Source of the DNA: Pilatotrama ljubarskyi | Taxonomy: Eukaryota > Basidiomycota > Agaricomycetes > Polyporales > Polyporaceae | Direction: 5' to 3' | Assembly: GCA_022385805.1 (NCBI GenBank) | Contig: MU277731.1 | Coordinates: forward strand, 2,464-66,463 | Length of the DNA stretch: 64,000 nt | Shown here: in pieces, positions 1-10,905 of the stretch | How positions within the stretch are numbered: the stretch's first letter is position 1 | How the letters are laid out: every line of letters starts with the position of its first letter | Notes under the pieces: generated by a model | The model's database searches: none | What the model was told of the DNA's origin: nothing | What the model saw: the letters and a program-made list of their open reading frames with translations, nothing else | Program-made: the position numbers and the translations under genes

Positions 1-941
1 ACGCGCTTGGACGGGGTATCCACAATACCAGAAAATCCTGCTCGATCGTGCTCGTCGGCTTGCTCGCGTCCCTGCCTACCCTAGGATTTTCTACATCGGC
101 CGCTGTCGTGCCTGACGTGCATGAACGGCGCGACCGGGCCCACCCTCAGCATGAATGGCGGACGGAAGTCCCATTGGCCGCAGACGGGAGAGCGGTAGCC
201 GACAAGGTACGCTTGCACGCCTGGGAGCGCGGCGCCGCCCGCAAGGCAGAAAGTATGCTGGCCATCCGCGGAGAACGCTTGCGCCCATATCCAGCCTTTG
301 GGGAATGATGCGCCCCAGTTCTTCTCGGCGTGCGCAAGGCCGGTGCCGCGAATCGTCGCGCTGGTAGGGTCGTCCGAGGAGCCGTACGTAAGTGCGTACG
401 AAGCCTCGCTCTGCGTGGCGCGGACGTGCCAGTTGAGCGGGAGGAGGCGCGAGAAGTGAAGGATGGGGCCCATGGGCCCGCTCAATGGTTGCGAACGCGA
501 CCACGGAGTATGGTGGGTGAGAACGAGTTGCAGGCGGAGCGCGTTTGCGCAGGCACAGATATCGTATTCAATTGTCATCGGGGTAACCTTCATACTCCCT
601 ATGCCGGGCGCGGTGATTGTGAACGCCTGCGGCTCGCCCCGCACGTACTCGCCGACTGTGACGTCCAAGTGTTCGGGGAAGAACTCGTGCTTGAACGAGG
701 GGATCCCAGGGCCTATCGACGGGACCGAGTCTCGCTGCGTGCGCCTGCGTCTCGTGCCTTCCTGGCGTGCTGTCTCCTGTGGTCTGTCGTAGAGGACGAG
801 GACGAGGTTCTCGCGCTGCTTCGCCCCCTTCACCCAGCAAAAAATGACCGCGATCGTCCCGCCCGCCTCCGTCTGCACTCGAGTGTAGTACCCTTCGAAC
901 GTGCGCGACGGATGCGGTGCGAAGTGGTCGCGGCCTAACAT
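1..941 (-). CDS. tocopherol-cyclase-like protein, 3' end cut by window edge
   Basis: An open frame runs from ATG 941 to a TAG at 81. It carries FEGYYTRVQ near residue 15, then a beta-rich region, AEKNWGASFPKGWIWAQ near residue 210 and WDFRPPF near residue 255. These match landmarks of the tocopherol cyclase / AttH-like lipocalin-type fold (Pfam Tocopherol_cycl): an F-E-G-W/Y-Y start and the E-K-N-W-G..P..W-x-W core. In plants the family closes the chromanol ring of vitamin E; the substrate of fungal members is not known. The frame stops just after VAPFMHVRHDSGR, where relatives have another beta-rich stretch. A GT at about 96 and an AG near 38 would splice into a further open exon reaching base 1, so the gene probably continues to the left. 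An upstream exon before 941 cannot be excluded. The family call rests on motifs only. Confidence 0.72.
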
Positions 942-1264
942 AGTCGAGGTCAATGAGCAGCTAGCCGCAGAAAGTTACCCTCGAGGACAGTGTGAGTATC
1001 TGTAGATGTGGCCGATGTGCTTTTGCAGGTGCGGTTTGTATCGGGTCCGCGAATGAATGGCGCTGGGACTCCCTGTGACCCGCGTCGTAGTGGCCTCAGC
1101 TAGTGTCACTGGCAGTCTTTCTCCAGTTCAATATGTCGCGGACGTAAAGTCGAAATCAAGGCCATGTGCCAGTAGTAGCACCAAGTTTGGTTTGGAGACT
1201 GGACGGTCTGCGTGGGGGTCTGGGCGCCTTGAGCTCCGCGGCGATTCTGCTTCCATGCTATGAC

Positions 1265-1745
1265 GCCATGGCCGGATTTGGCTTCTGTACTTTACAGTCG
1301 TACCAAGTAGTACGTTGGTGGAGGCCGTCGATATCGTCAAGCAACACTGGCAGGGACGTGACGCGTCCAGCGTGCTCAAGTACTTCGCCTCGAAGATGCT
1401 CACGGAGCAAGTTACGTGAGGCCTTTCAAATCGCAAGGTATGTATGTCGTCTGCGTACTATCCTACCAAACCAAAGCTTGTGCGTCATGACTAGTGACTC
1501 CTGAGCCTCACAGTCATCACAGCCCACTCGAGCGACCGAAAGGCATACAATGGGGGCCCGATCGCAAAGGACGACACGTCGCTTGAGGCGTCGAAGGCCG
1601 TGCACATGGTCGATTGCGACGTCTCGAGGATGGAGCGATCGCTAGGCATGCCGAGGGTTGCGCTCGTCTCCATGAAGCAGCGCACGCCGCGGGATATGCT
1701 CGTCGACTTCGAGAGGAGGGGCTGGCGAAGAGTGCAGGGGCGCCC
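1265..1745 (+). pseudogene. fragmented NAD(P)-dependent reductase (dihydroflavonol-reductase-like SDR)
   Basis: Two protein-like patches lie in order on the plus strand. The first (about 1300-1418) reads DASSVLKYFASKMLTEQ, which resembles the Y-x-x-S-K catalytic region of extended short-chain reductases of the dihydroflavonol-4-reductase type. The second (about 1565-1735) reads CDVSRMERSLGM followed by RDMLVDFERRGW, resembling the C-terminal 'DVS+A.R.LG......+T..D...DFE+RGW' signature of the same family. Only about 150 nt separate them, whereas the family has roughly 120-150 residues between these points. No N-terminal Rossmann Gly motif is visible upstream. The simplest reading is an internally deleted relic. 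The assignment comes from recalled family patterns. Confidence 0.4.
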
Positions 1746-1855
1746 AACCACTTCTACATCAATCGCCTCAGTAACAGATCACTTCTCGAGGATCGCTCAG
1801 ACCAAGCGCTGTACCGATAGCAAGCCAGCACCACCGGCCCGAGACACTTTCGCCG

Positions 1856-3656
1856 TCAACGGTAACGGAACTCGTCGTCTAGGTCGCCCAGCTCCAGGTC
1901 GACGTACGACGCGGGATGCGTCTCATCAAACACCGGCTCGAACGCGATGTGGCTTCGGCGCGTGAACTCGTCCAAGCTCATGTCCGAGAGCTTCGCGGCG
2001 ACCTTGCGGAGGTTGAGCAGTACTCGCGTACAGAGCGTGCTGTGAACTACACGGAGGGGCCTGGGGGCGCACGATGTCAGGAATGCTGCTGCGAGGGAAG
2101 CCTCCAAAGGCTTGCGTACATCTGTATGACGGACGATGCCGGTTTCTGCTCTTGGATTAGACGATGAACATTGTCGGCATAATCTCACACGTACAGGAGC
2201 GAGAAGCATGAAGCATAGGTTCGTGATGGAGAGCACCAGGAGGAGTACGTAGTACAGGGACCCTGCGAAGGTGCTGAACTATCAGCCCAGGGGCAAAGTG
2301 CAAGGCTAGGAGACCGTCGTACCGTCGCGATACATGGTATGCACCAACAGCGAACGATGTTGCGGATCTCCTGCGGTTCATGACATCAATACAAGCGCCG
2401 CTTACTCAAATCGTAGGATGCGACAGCACCCACTGGAGCAGTGCCACATCTTGCTAAGTGTCAGCGACACGACCACTGGGAACGTCACATAAGCACCAGC
2501 ATTCGGTGTCGTGGCGGAGAGGATGCTCGACGTACCCGTCTCGGAGATCAAGATACACATGTATAGGACCCACCCCGGTCGGTCGTCTATGCTCGGCACG
2601 CACCCGATGATTCGGAGAACCGAGCGGTCTGGGTCTGCACACCGATATGAACCCCCTTCTGGATAACTAACCATAGGACACGACTCACAGTGCAGGGAGC
2701 TCAGCAGGGAATGGCATACAATCACTCCTGGAATCTAACGGGAGACAGCGTCAGAACCTAGTAGTCGGCGATACCGATAGACCAACAATGATGCCGAGTC
2801 CGAGCGCAGCCATGGTGACGACGACGTAGCGCGAGAAATCGTACAAGGCCAAGGTTCTCGCCATTAGAATTGCTGTTGTTCGTCAATCCTCGAGTCGTCG
2901 CGGCTACTAGTAAGAGAGGGATAAACCTACCCTCGGAGAAGAAAGAGCCAAAGGCATAACAGTCTAGTAGGCACGGTATCAAAATGCCGACTGTTGGCCA
3001 TCAGGATGGAGCCGGAGATGGGACGTACAAGTCAACACCTCGAACTGAATCTGGCACGACTAGCGCGAAACCGGTCAGCCCCCGACGATATGTCATGCGC
3101 ACTTGATGGCGGACACGGCACCTTAGGATCGGTCGTGAATAGCATTACTGGGCTGTCTCAGCCTAAATCAATGGTCGACAGAGCTTCGACCGACTCACCG
3201 GTGAGGCCAAGAGTAGTGTCAATGAGAGGGGAGTAACGGTTGCCAAGATAGACGAACTTCATAATGCTCCAGCGCGAGGGCCAGATGAGCCTGATCTGTC
3301 CGTGGCTTCAGTCCGTGGCCCCAGTCACAAGCCGCGCGTCGTCATTCACCTCGTCTTCGAGGGTCGAGATGATCTCCAGGAACTAATTGTGATACTGCTG
3401 ATCAGACTCCGAGAATTGCTGCTTGATAGAGGTTGACGTACGAGAATGGTGCTGGAGAACACTTCGACGCGTCACCAGAGGTTCAGCTCAAGTCCACAGA
3501 AGATGTGGAAGGGGATACAACCGACCTCCCGCAAACTGTTCAACCAGGTCAGCGAGTCACGCTTGGGAAGGTGACGCGGGGCCCGCATACCTTGACGAGA
3601 TTCAGCAATGGGAGGTTATTCCCAACATCCTGCAGCACCTCCTCGAGCCCCGACAT
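1856..3656 (-). CDS. DUF6533-type multi-helix membrane protein, model uncertain or decaying
   Basis: Read leftward, the pieces of a basidiomycete DUF6533 protein appear in order. A short first exon starts at ATG 3656 (MSGLEEVLQDV...). Then comes STLEDE joined across a short intron to IRLIWPSRWSIMKFVYLGNRY, the charged loop that defines the domain. Hydrophobic segments follow, then MYRDG joined by an intron to SLYYVLLLVLSITNLCF, and a tail with LRVVHSTLCTRVLLNLRKVAAK. The family is a presumed seven-helix plasma-membrane protein of unknown function. Problems: exons 1 and 2 do not join in phase with any good splice site, and the helix 3-5 part (about 2500-3200) needs frame changes. It is either a gene with several tiny introns that I resolve poorly, or one that has started to decay. 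A second, clean member lies at 10906-13825. Confidence 0.45.
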
Positions 3657-5116
3657 AGAGAGCCGATGTCCGGTATGCGACGTTATGGCCAGGACCTCTC
3701 TATGACATCCGACGCGCGCACCTGCCACACTGACGTAGCGAGCCTGAGAGGGGAGGACGAGCGAGTGGGGAAAGGGGCGTCCCCGCACGCAGACAAGACC
3801 GCCCGGCTTTTGTAATATGAGACGGCCCTCCTCGGGCAGCCGACCGCTTGGTGTCGCATCACTCCCGCTCGTCGTCTCGCCCGCCGACACTTCGGGGTTC
3901 TACGAGCGGTGAGATGCCGGCAGCGGCGCTCTCAGCACCCGCGTTGATTGTGGTCGTCAACCACTGATATCCTCCCGCAAACGCATTCATATACAGCGGC
4001 GGCTGCGCAGCCTCATCGGGTCGATTGACTCCCAGCCACGAGTCTGCTGGACTTCTATCGTGCTTGAGCCCGGAGGACGATCTCCATCGCAGTGAGTTGA
4101 GCTTGGACTTCTGAACGGCCTGGTACCGCGATGCGTCAGCGTGATTCACGTCAGTACAGGACGCCAGGCCCCATTCTGGTTTAGCTTACCTCGGAACCCT
4201 GTCTTCTTGCAAGCAGACTGCGCGGCCGGTATACTGAAAGTAGGTTTGTCACAGGTCGATGCTCTCGTGGTCGAATCTCGACTGTAAGAAAAACAGTCCC
4301 CTGCGGGAGTCGCAAGGCGATCATGACGCGACTGCACGGCTGTGGCACCAACGATGAGTACTCCTCGAACACCGAGCTAGCGCATTTACGAAAATCGCCT
4401 CGCACACCGTCCGCGTCAGCCCGCTATGACAGAACGCCATAGCTGCCTTCAGTTCAGAGCTCGAATCTCGATAGGTCTCGACGAAGGCCCCGCTCAGTCA
4501 CGGCGGCGGTGGCGGCTCGGTCCAGCCTGAGTTTGCCACCGGTCACGGTGTCGGCTTCGGAGCGCCCATGATGCCCCTTTGACCGGAAGAGCTGCACAGC
4601 CCCCGCCACAAAACGCCAGGATGTTTGGCCCATCTGTTTCCTGCCGTTGTCCCTGGCTCTTCGAGGATCGCTATTCAGTACATACGTACTCAGTAGCGGT
4701 ATGGAGACCAAACTCAGCGGTGTACGAGAAGCTCGACCTCGCTGAGCGTCGCCTTGAGTTACATATCCTTGAGTTGAGTGATATCCGTGGAGTACGAGCA
4801 GGAGCATACCTGCTACACTACGGGTCAGAAGTGGCTAGATACTACCCTAGGTGTCTGCGTAGATGGTATGTGTATGTGTCGGACAGGGAGCCAAAATCGA
4901 GAGCATTAGACTGAGCGACTTCCACATGTCGGAGGGGCGACACGTCGACGAGGATGCGAAACGAATAAAAACGCAGAAACAAAAGAGAAAGAACGTGCAC
5001 TACATACATTATAGTTCTACTAAGAATCCCCAGATCCGACTGACGACAGCAACGAACCCACACGGCGGAACACCGCGCGATACCGGCACACTACGAGGGA
5101 ACCGACAACGGACGCC
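3657..5116. other. gene-poor stretch with one unidentified protein-like patch
   Basis: No complete gene is recognised. On the minus strand, about 4350-4500, a patch reads AFVETYRDSSSELKAAM followed by AFCHSGLTRTVCEAIF and a plausible GT donor. On the same strand, 3859-4149 is open for 96 codons. They could be exons of one gene, but I recognise no family and can place no start. Confidence 0.3.
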
Positions 5117-7102
5117 TCAGACATGCCCCGCCTCGCGCTTCTCGACGTCCGACCCGTCCACGCTGCTCCCATCGTGCGCCTTGCCCCCTGAGTGCATGTG
5201 GCGCGGCTCGCGGCCTCCAGCCGGCGCGGGCAGCACGCCGTGCGAGTGCGTGTCGTCGCGGAACTCGTGCCCCGCGCCGAGGTCGATCCCGACGTAGTCG
5301 TACGCGAACTCGCCCATTTCCGCGTCGTCGATCCCGAGGATCTCCGCCTCTTCCGTGGCCCGGAGACGGAGCCCGGGAATGAAGTGCATGATCCAGAGGA
5401 TGATCGTCTGCGCGCGTCGGGTCAGTATGCTTGCGAAGAAACAAACGTGAGCGAAGAGCGAGCGGGACGTACGGTCATGACGAAGGAGTAACTCATGCCG
5501 GCGACGGAGTCGGCGACCTGGTACCCGAGCTGGATGTAGTGGTGGTCGAGCCAGCCACCAGGGATCTCGGTGAGACCGTCGAAGCCGGCCACGCTCGCCT
5601 GCGCGAACAGCCCGGTGAGGACGTTGCCGATGACACCGCCGATGGCGTGCGAAGCGAAGATCTAGAGAGCAAACCACTGCTCAGCAAGCAAGATATGAAG
5701 AAAGGAGCGTTAAGGACGTACATCGAGGCAGTCATCATAGCCGAAGATGAACTTGAGCTGCGTGGCGAAGTTGCACAGAGTGCCGGCCATGAATCCGAAG
5801 AGAACGGCCGCAGCTAAGAGGGAGAGACTCCTTCAGACTTCACCCAGCGATAAGGCAAACAACAGGACTCACGAGAGCCGACGTATCCAGAGGCAGGGGT
5901 GATCGCAACAAGACCCGCAATCGCGCCCGAGCAAAAGCCGACCGCAGACCACTTGCGCTCTAACCGGTAGTCCCAGAGCATCCAGGTCAGCCCGCCCACG
6001 CTCGCCGCCAGGTTCGTCACGATGCACGCCTGCACCGCGCGCAGGTTCGCCGCGAGCGCCGAGCCGCCGTTAAACCCGAACCACCCGAACCAGAGGAAGA
6101 CCGTGCCGAGCACGACGTACGTCGTGTTGTGCGGCTTGTACGCAAGGCGCTCCGTTCCGTACCCGCGGCGCTTGCCAAGATAGACGGAGATCGCGAGTGC
6201 GGCGGTACCAGAGGAGATGTGCACAGGCGTGCCTCCCGCGAAGTCGAGCCCACCGAGGACGAACGACCACCCGGTCGGGTTCCACGTCCAGCACGCGATG
6301 GGATCGTAGACGATCGTGGACCAGATGAAGACGAAGACCATGATCGGGCCTAGCCGGCCGCGCTCGGCGATGGCGCCAATCGCGAGCATGGGTCTGGTGG
6401 CGAGAACGTCAGTCAGCCAGTCAGTCGGGGAGCGAGAGATAGGCGGGGGCGGTGACGTACGTAATGGCCGCAAACATGAGCTGGAAGACGCAGAAGACGA
6501 TGGCGGGGACCTTGTTACTACCTGCTGAGGGCTGTTCAAGGACGCCCTTCAGGCCAAAGTATCCTGAAGAAAGTTCAAGGGTCAGCGGCGTGCTTAGCGG
6601 GCGCAGGGGAGAGCGGACTGACGAAGGTCTCCGATGTACGCGCTGCCCGTATCACTAAATGCCAGCGAATAGCTGCAGATTTATAGGTTAACAACGACCA
6701 ACCCAAACCTCGGCCGTTAACCGACTTACCCCCAGAAGAACCACTGTGCAACCGCAGCGGGTCAGTCTCGGATGTGCATAGACAAAGCGAAACGTACCTG
6801 GAAAGACACCACCGCGAGAGTCATCATAGAGGCCCAAATCATGGAGAGCGCGTTTTTCCGTCGGAGGAGACCAGAGTAGAAGAAACCAACCCCTGGGATC
6901 ATGATCCACACCAAGGCGGTGGATGCGAGGACCCAGGCGATGTCTCCTGGGTTGTAGACCCATGTCGTGGCGGGGTCGGTGCTGCCGTCATACCAGTCAA
7001 TAGCGCCAGCTGGAAGCGGGGCGGATAGCGGTCAGCTGCTGCGGATGCGTCGCCAGGATGTCTGCGGAGGCACTCACAGTCGTCGTAGGTGATGTTGACC
7101 AT
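5117..7102 (-). CDS. MEP: ammonium transporter (AMT/MEP family)
   Basis: This is an inner-pore ammonium channel/transporter of the plasma membrane. From ATG 7102 the spliced protein begins MVNITYDDSGAIDWYDG and reaches about 500 residues. Helices can be read in order: WVLASTALVWIMIPG with GVGFFYSGLLRRKNALS, WFFWGYSLAFSD, AIVFCVFQLMFAAIT, then PMLAIGAIAERGRLG. The family signature DFAGGTPVHISSGTAALA contains the first pore histidine, and IFASHAIGGVIGNVLTGLF contains the second. Introns are short (for example donor GTGAGT after the 25-nt first exon and donor GTAAGT after WFFWG). The cytosolic tail after TIILWIMHFIPGLRL is long, acidic and then His/Gly-rich, ending at the TAG at 5117. Upstream DNA holds several GATAAG motifs. 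A PAR32-type regulator is encoded 34 kb away. Which MEP subtype (sensor or simple transporter) cannot be told by eye. Confidence 0.95.
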
Positions 7103-7248
7103 GGCTACTCGAAGCTAGCGGTTACACTGCTGAGTTGGGCGGGGTCGGGAGCACGTCGGTGTCGAAGAGACGAAGACGGCGGCGGGGGAGAGAAGGCCTT
7201 CTGGCGAAGACGGAAGGGGGCGGCTAGGGGCTGAGAAGGGCGGGGCGC

Positions 7249-7666
7249 GATAAGGGGAGGCATAGGATGGTATATGTATCTATCTATGCGCTCGCAGACG
7301 GAGCAAGACGCTGGCCAGAGCAGGACGCGACGACTGCGAGTGCGTTTGACCCAGACAGCGCGGGGAACGCGCATACCGCGTTATCGGCCAATCACAGCAC
7401 GTCCGTTTATCTCCCCCGATTCTCCCAGATCTCCTGCACTTATCATCTCCGCCTCCTCACCCAGGCCAAGCCCGTCTCCTTCAACTCTATCACCTTCTTC
7501 GCCCCTCGCAGCTGTTGCAGCGCACCGCCCCAGTCCACCTCCCTCGCATTCGTGATTCTGCGCACTGCTCGTCGCTGGTCGGACGGTGGCAGCGACGGAC
7601 AGCAGGAGGTATGTATGCAGGATGTGGTGGTGGCAGCGCCTAAACGCGGGGAAGCTGTGCGATAAG
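7249..7666. promoter_or_regulatory. cluster of GATAAG motifs upstream of the ammonium transporter
   Basis: GATAAG occurs at 7249-7254 (plus), 7439-7444 (minus) and 7661-7666 (plus), and a GATAAC occurs near 7380. All lie 150-560 bp upstream of the transporter start. Fungal GATA factors (AreA/Gln3 class) bind such sites to switch on ammonium permeases when nitrogen is poor. Three hexamers in 0.4 kb is more than the roughly one per 2 kb expected, but function is inferred only. Confidence 0.35.
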
Positions 7667-9069
7667 GACGGTGCGCGATCGCAACGCCCGATCTCTCACA
7701 CCAACAGCCAACTTGGATTGCCTGATCAGGAGCGTCGCCGGTGCCTGATGTGCTCACCCGCGAGTCCTCCTCTGCCAGCGTCGTATTATAATCAGCCCCC
7801 ATCCTGCCGCCGTATATAGCATCTCCAGATAGCGTCAGCGATCGCGTCCCGCTAGCTTTCCTTCGCACTCCTCCTCTCCGTGGCGCACGCCTCAGCCGTC
7901 TGCGTACGACACCCATCACGCCCGAGGTACCTCAGCCTCGCCTGCAGGCCTTCCCGACATGCACTAAAAGGCCTCATCTGTCCCGGCACAATCCTGACAG
8001 CTCCGTACCTGGCCCTGTCCCACGTACAGATTGTCCAAGTGCACCATGGTCTCGCGCTCGTCAGCACACACCGTATGCATGGCACTGTTGCCCGTTCGGT
8101 CTCTTCTTTCTCTCGGCGACCCTTCCCCAACCTTAGATGTCGACGCACCTCGGTGTATCTCCCGCTGGCAGAACCTGAGAAGACGAGCCCGTGCCAAGGG
8201 TCCCCAGGACGCATACGCCACGACGTCGTCCACGTCTTAAGATAAACCGCGCAGCACCGGCGGCGCAACGGTTCGGCCTATGCGTAGTGCCATGTAATAC
8301 TCGGCGGGCGACGTCAGACGACATCACACAACACACACGCACACTGCTTTACAAGTTTCCGCCGGCTTTCCCTTGGCCTGCTATTCCTCTTCCCCTATCT
8401 CGCCGCCGCGCGGCATCCCCTAGGCCGGTTATCTGTCTGCTCGTCGGACGAGTGCCTCTCTCCCCAGTCGCGACGGCCACCCCGTCCCTGTGGCGCGCTA
8501 GCGCTACTTTATCTCCCCGCAAATTTCGTGGAGCAGCTAGCGAGCTCTCCTGCACCATACCGAGTTACTCTGCGCTTGGCCCGTCCTGCCTGCCCCGTAT
8601 CTTCCTCAGAACTGGGATATCGTGCGGTCCCGACCGTTCTGGACGGACTCGGAGGGCGATGGGCACGGGAACGGCCGCCCGGCTGCGAGCATGTTCCCCA
8701 TCATACCTTCCGAGGCTTCCCGGGAATTTCAGGCTGCATCTGCTATAGTGTGTCTCGACGTTGTTACGCGCAGTGCATGCATCTGCCTATCTTGCAACCT
8801 TCCTTCATGCAAGCTTCTCATCCGCTGCTGGAGATGCCCTGCGGCGCACGTCATGGCACCGGCTATCGGAAGTGATTTGAGCGGTGCACATACTTGGAGC
8901 GCTGCCATCAAGAGCCCGTCGTTCTGTGACATCTCTGGCGACCACCTCCGCCAGGGACTGCGGGCTCTCTCCCCCGGGCTGCTCTCCGCCGTACGCTCGG
9001 CGGCATCCCGAAATCCCGTGCTTGTCGGGGGCGGGGTACGGGCCGGTGGCATCTTGCAGGATCTAGCCG
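7667..9069. other. long divergent intergenic region
   Basis: This is the rest of the shared upstream region between the leftward transporter and the rightward gene at 9276. Open frames exist on both strands, but they are GC-driven and show no recognisable protein. It is rich in C/T tracts near 8340-8500. I see no gene here. Confidence 0.4.
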
Positions 9070-9104
9070 ATCCCGATATGGCAAGTAGGTAGCCATATCG
9101 GGAT
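9070..9104. repeat. perfect 13-bp hairpin
   Basis: ATCCCGATATGGC at 9070-9082 is followed, after a 9-nt loop, by its exact reverse complement at 9092-9104. It lies about 170 bp before the ATG of the gene at 9276. It could be a dyad operator, a 5'-UTR stem, or part of an unrecognised small element. Confidence 0.8.
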
Positions 9105-9275
9105 GACCTCCGACGCAGAAGTTTTGGACTCTGAATGTGACGCTAGCTCTGACGAATCTTGACCCCCAGGTCCTCCGAAGAGCATCGACGTCCGCACACG
9201 ACGGCGAGCAAACCGTCTCTCCCGAGCAGAAGACGACTGTCGTTGACGAAGCCCGCCACCACTCGGCCGCCCAGC

Positions 9276-10148
9276 ATGTCCATCGTCCCAAAAGCAGAAC
9301 CGCAAGACGCCGTCCTCCCTCCTCCTGCCTCCGCACCTCCACCTCCCCAGAAGCCCGCCCCCGACGCAAAACAGCGCGACGCAGCCCTCAAAGAGATTTC
9401 AGACTACCGCCGCGTGACCGCCTGGCCGATCCACCGCTGGCCGCTCGAGAAGCGCATCGTGCAAACCCGCACGCGCGTGCACCTCCCGCGGACCTACAGG
9501 GCGCGGCACGGGAGCGACGTCAGGACGGTGTATCCGGGGACGGACGTGAACCAGTTTGTGCATCGGCATTATTCGGAGTGCGTTGGCGGGGAGAGGAGGG
9601 AGGGCGATGGCGGGGAGAGGAGGGAGAAAGAGGGGAAGGAAGGAAAAGAGGGCGAGAAGGAGAGATGGAAGCGGGAGGAGTGGCCGAACTACGTTGCGGG
9701 GGAGGCTATTCTTGCAAAGAGGTAAGCACATCTCATACTTGTCGGTGTCGAGGGCTTGTCCACGTTGAGTGTGCTGCGTCCCTCCGCCTCATCCAATCCC
9801 TGGATCGAGGGCTGGCCTGCGACGGACAGCATGCCGCTTCACCCGGACTCGTGCCAACCACTCCCTCCTCTTCTCCCCGTCTCTACCTACCTCTCCCACT
9901 GCTCCCACCACGACCTCCCTACTACCCCGCACCGCACGCACAACCTCGAAAAATACTTGCACAGACACGAATACCTCGGCCCCGACCCGCGCGTCGCGGG
10001 CTACGTCGTCGACGCCGACGGGGAGTACCACATCAAGTGGTACGACGCGTTCCTCAAGGACCAATGGGTCGACAACCAAAAGTGGAGCTTCGACGTGCGC
10101 CTCGACGCGAGCGGGAACTGGGTCGAGGTCGACGATGTCACGGACTAG
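9276..10148 (+). CDS. conserved-looking small hypothetical protein
   Basis: ATG 9276 opens MSIVPKAEPQD. After a Pro-rich start comes KEISDYRRVTAWPIHRWPL, then RTRVHLPRTYRARHGSDV, a Gly/Arg/Lys/Glu linker and EEWPNYVAGEAILAKR. Joining exon 9276-9721 to 9965-10148 (donor GTAAGC, acceptor after CACAG) keeps frame and gives 209 residues ending DASGNWVEVDDVTD. An alternative acceptor at 9829 also keeps frame but adds a Pro/Ser/His-rich run that looks like intron sequence. I recognise no domain. There is no signal peptide or membrane segment, and the C-terminal part is Trp/Tyr/Asp-rich and looks like a compact fold. The low-complexity linker (about 9580-9690) might be a retained intron, but no in-phase splice pair was found. 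Confidence 0.65.
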
Positions 10149-10905
10149 CGTCTTGGAGAGGCGGCTATTGGTGGAGTCTCTGAGCAGATGGGGAACTGAG
10201 AGGGAGGTGAGCGCTCGGGGTTTGGAGGTCGGAGGTACGCTGCGGAGAACAAGCCAGCACAGGGGAAAGAGTCTGCGCCGTCAAGTGTATCATAGGCACA
10301 TCGCATTCTATCTCAATCGCAACTGTCAAGGCCTAGCACTCACCCCTCGACTGGTGCTCCGCAGCTGGGTGTTGTTCACGACTAATTTCTGTCCACACGA
10401 CACACGGCAGACAAAGGTGGATTACCCCCCCCCCTTGTCATATGCACGTTATAGCCCGTACACGAGTTTAACTTCCCGCCTTTCACAAGGCTATCACCAG
10501 CGTATGACACGGTAAGTGAGCGCCAGGAAAACTATCGCATGCGTATGGACCTGGGGGATCAAGATCCCTTGCCTGCTGTGACAACGACCTCGGACGCCTA
10601 TGAGGTCTCGCTTTGCGGGTAAACGTCCGATGTGCGGACGCGACGCTGGACCTACCTGGATCTCGACGACAGCCCCCTGCACCTCAACGGCACGCCCGGC
10701 GAGCTGGAGCAAAGACGTAGGTATAATGGCTACAGAATACATCCAATCCCGCTGATCGCGCTACAGCCTGATATCCTCCCTCCCACATCTACATCCCCCT
10801 AGCGCTACATGCGCACACGACCCCGCGTGTCCCGCGCGCGGCGCCGTCGCAGCCAGCAGCCCTTAGCCGCAGCCAAGAGCGAGAGCCACCCTAATACAGG
10901 GATCA
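10149..10905. other. intergenic region between convergent genes
   Basis: These are the presumed 3' flanks of the plus-strand gene ending at 10148 and the minus-strand gene ending at 10906. An 82-codon minus frame (10494-10742) shows no recognisable motif. I see no gene. Confidence 0.4.
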
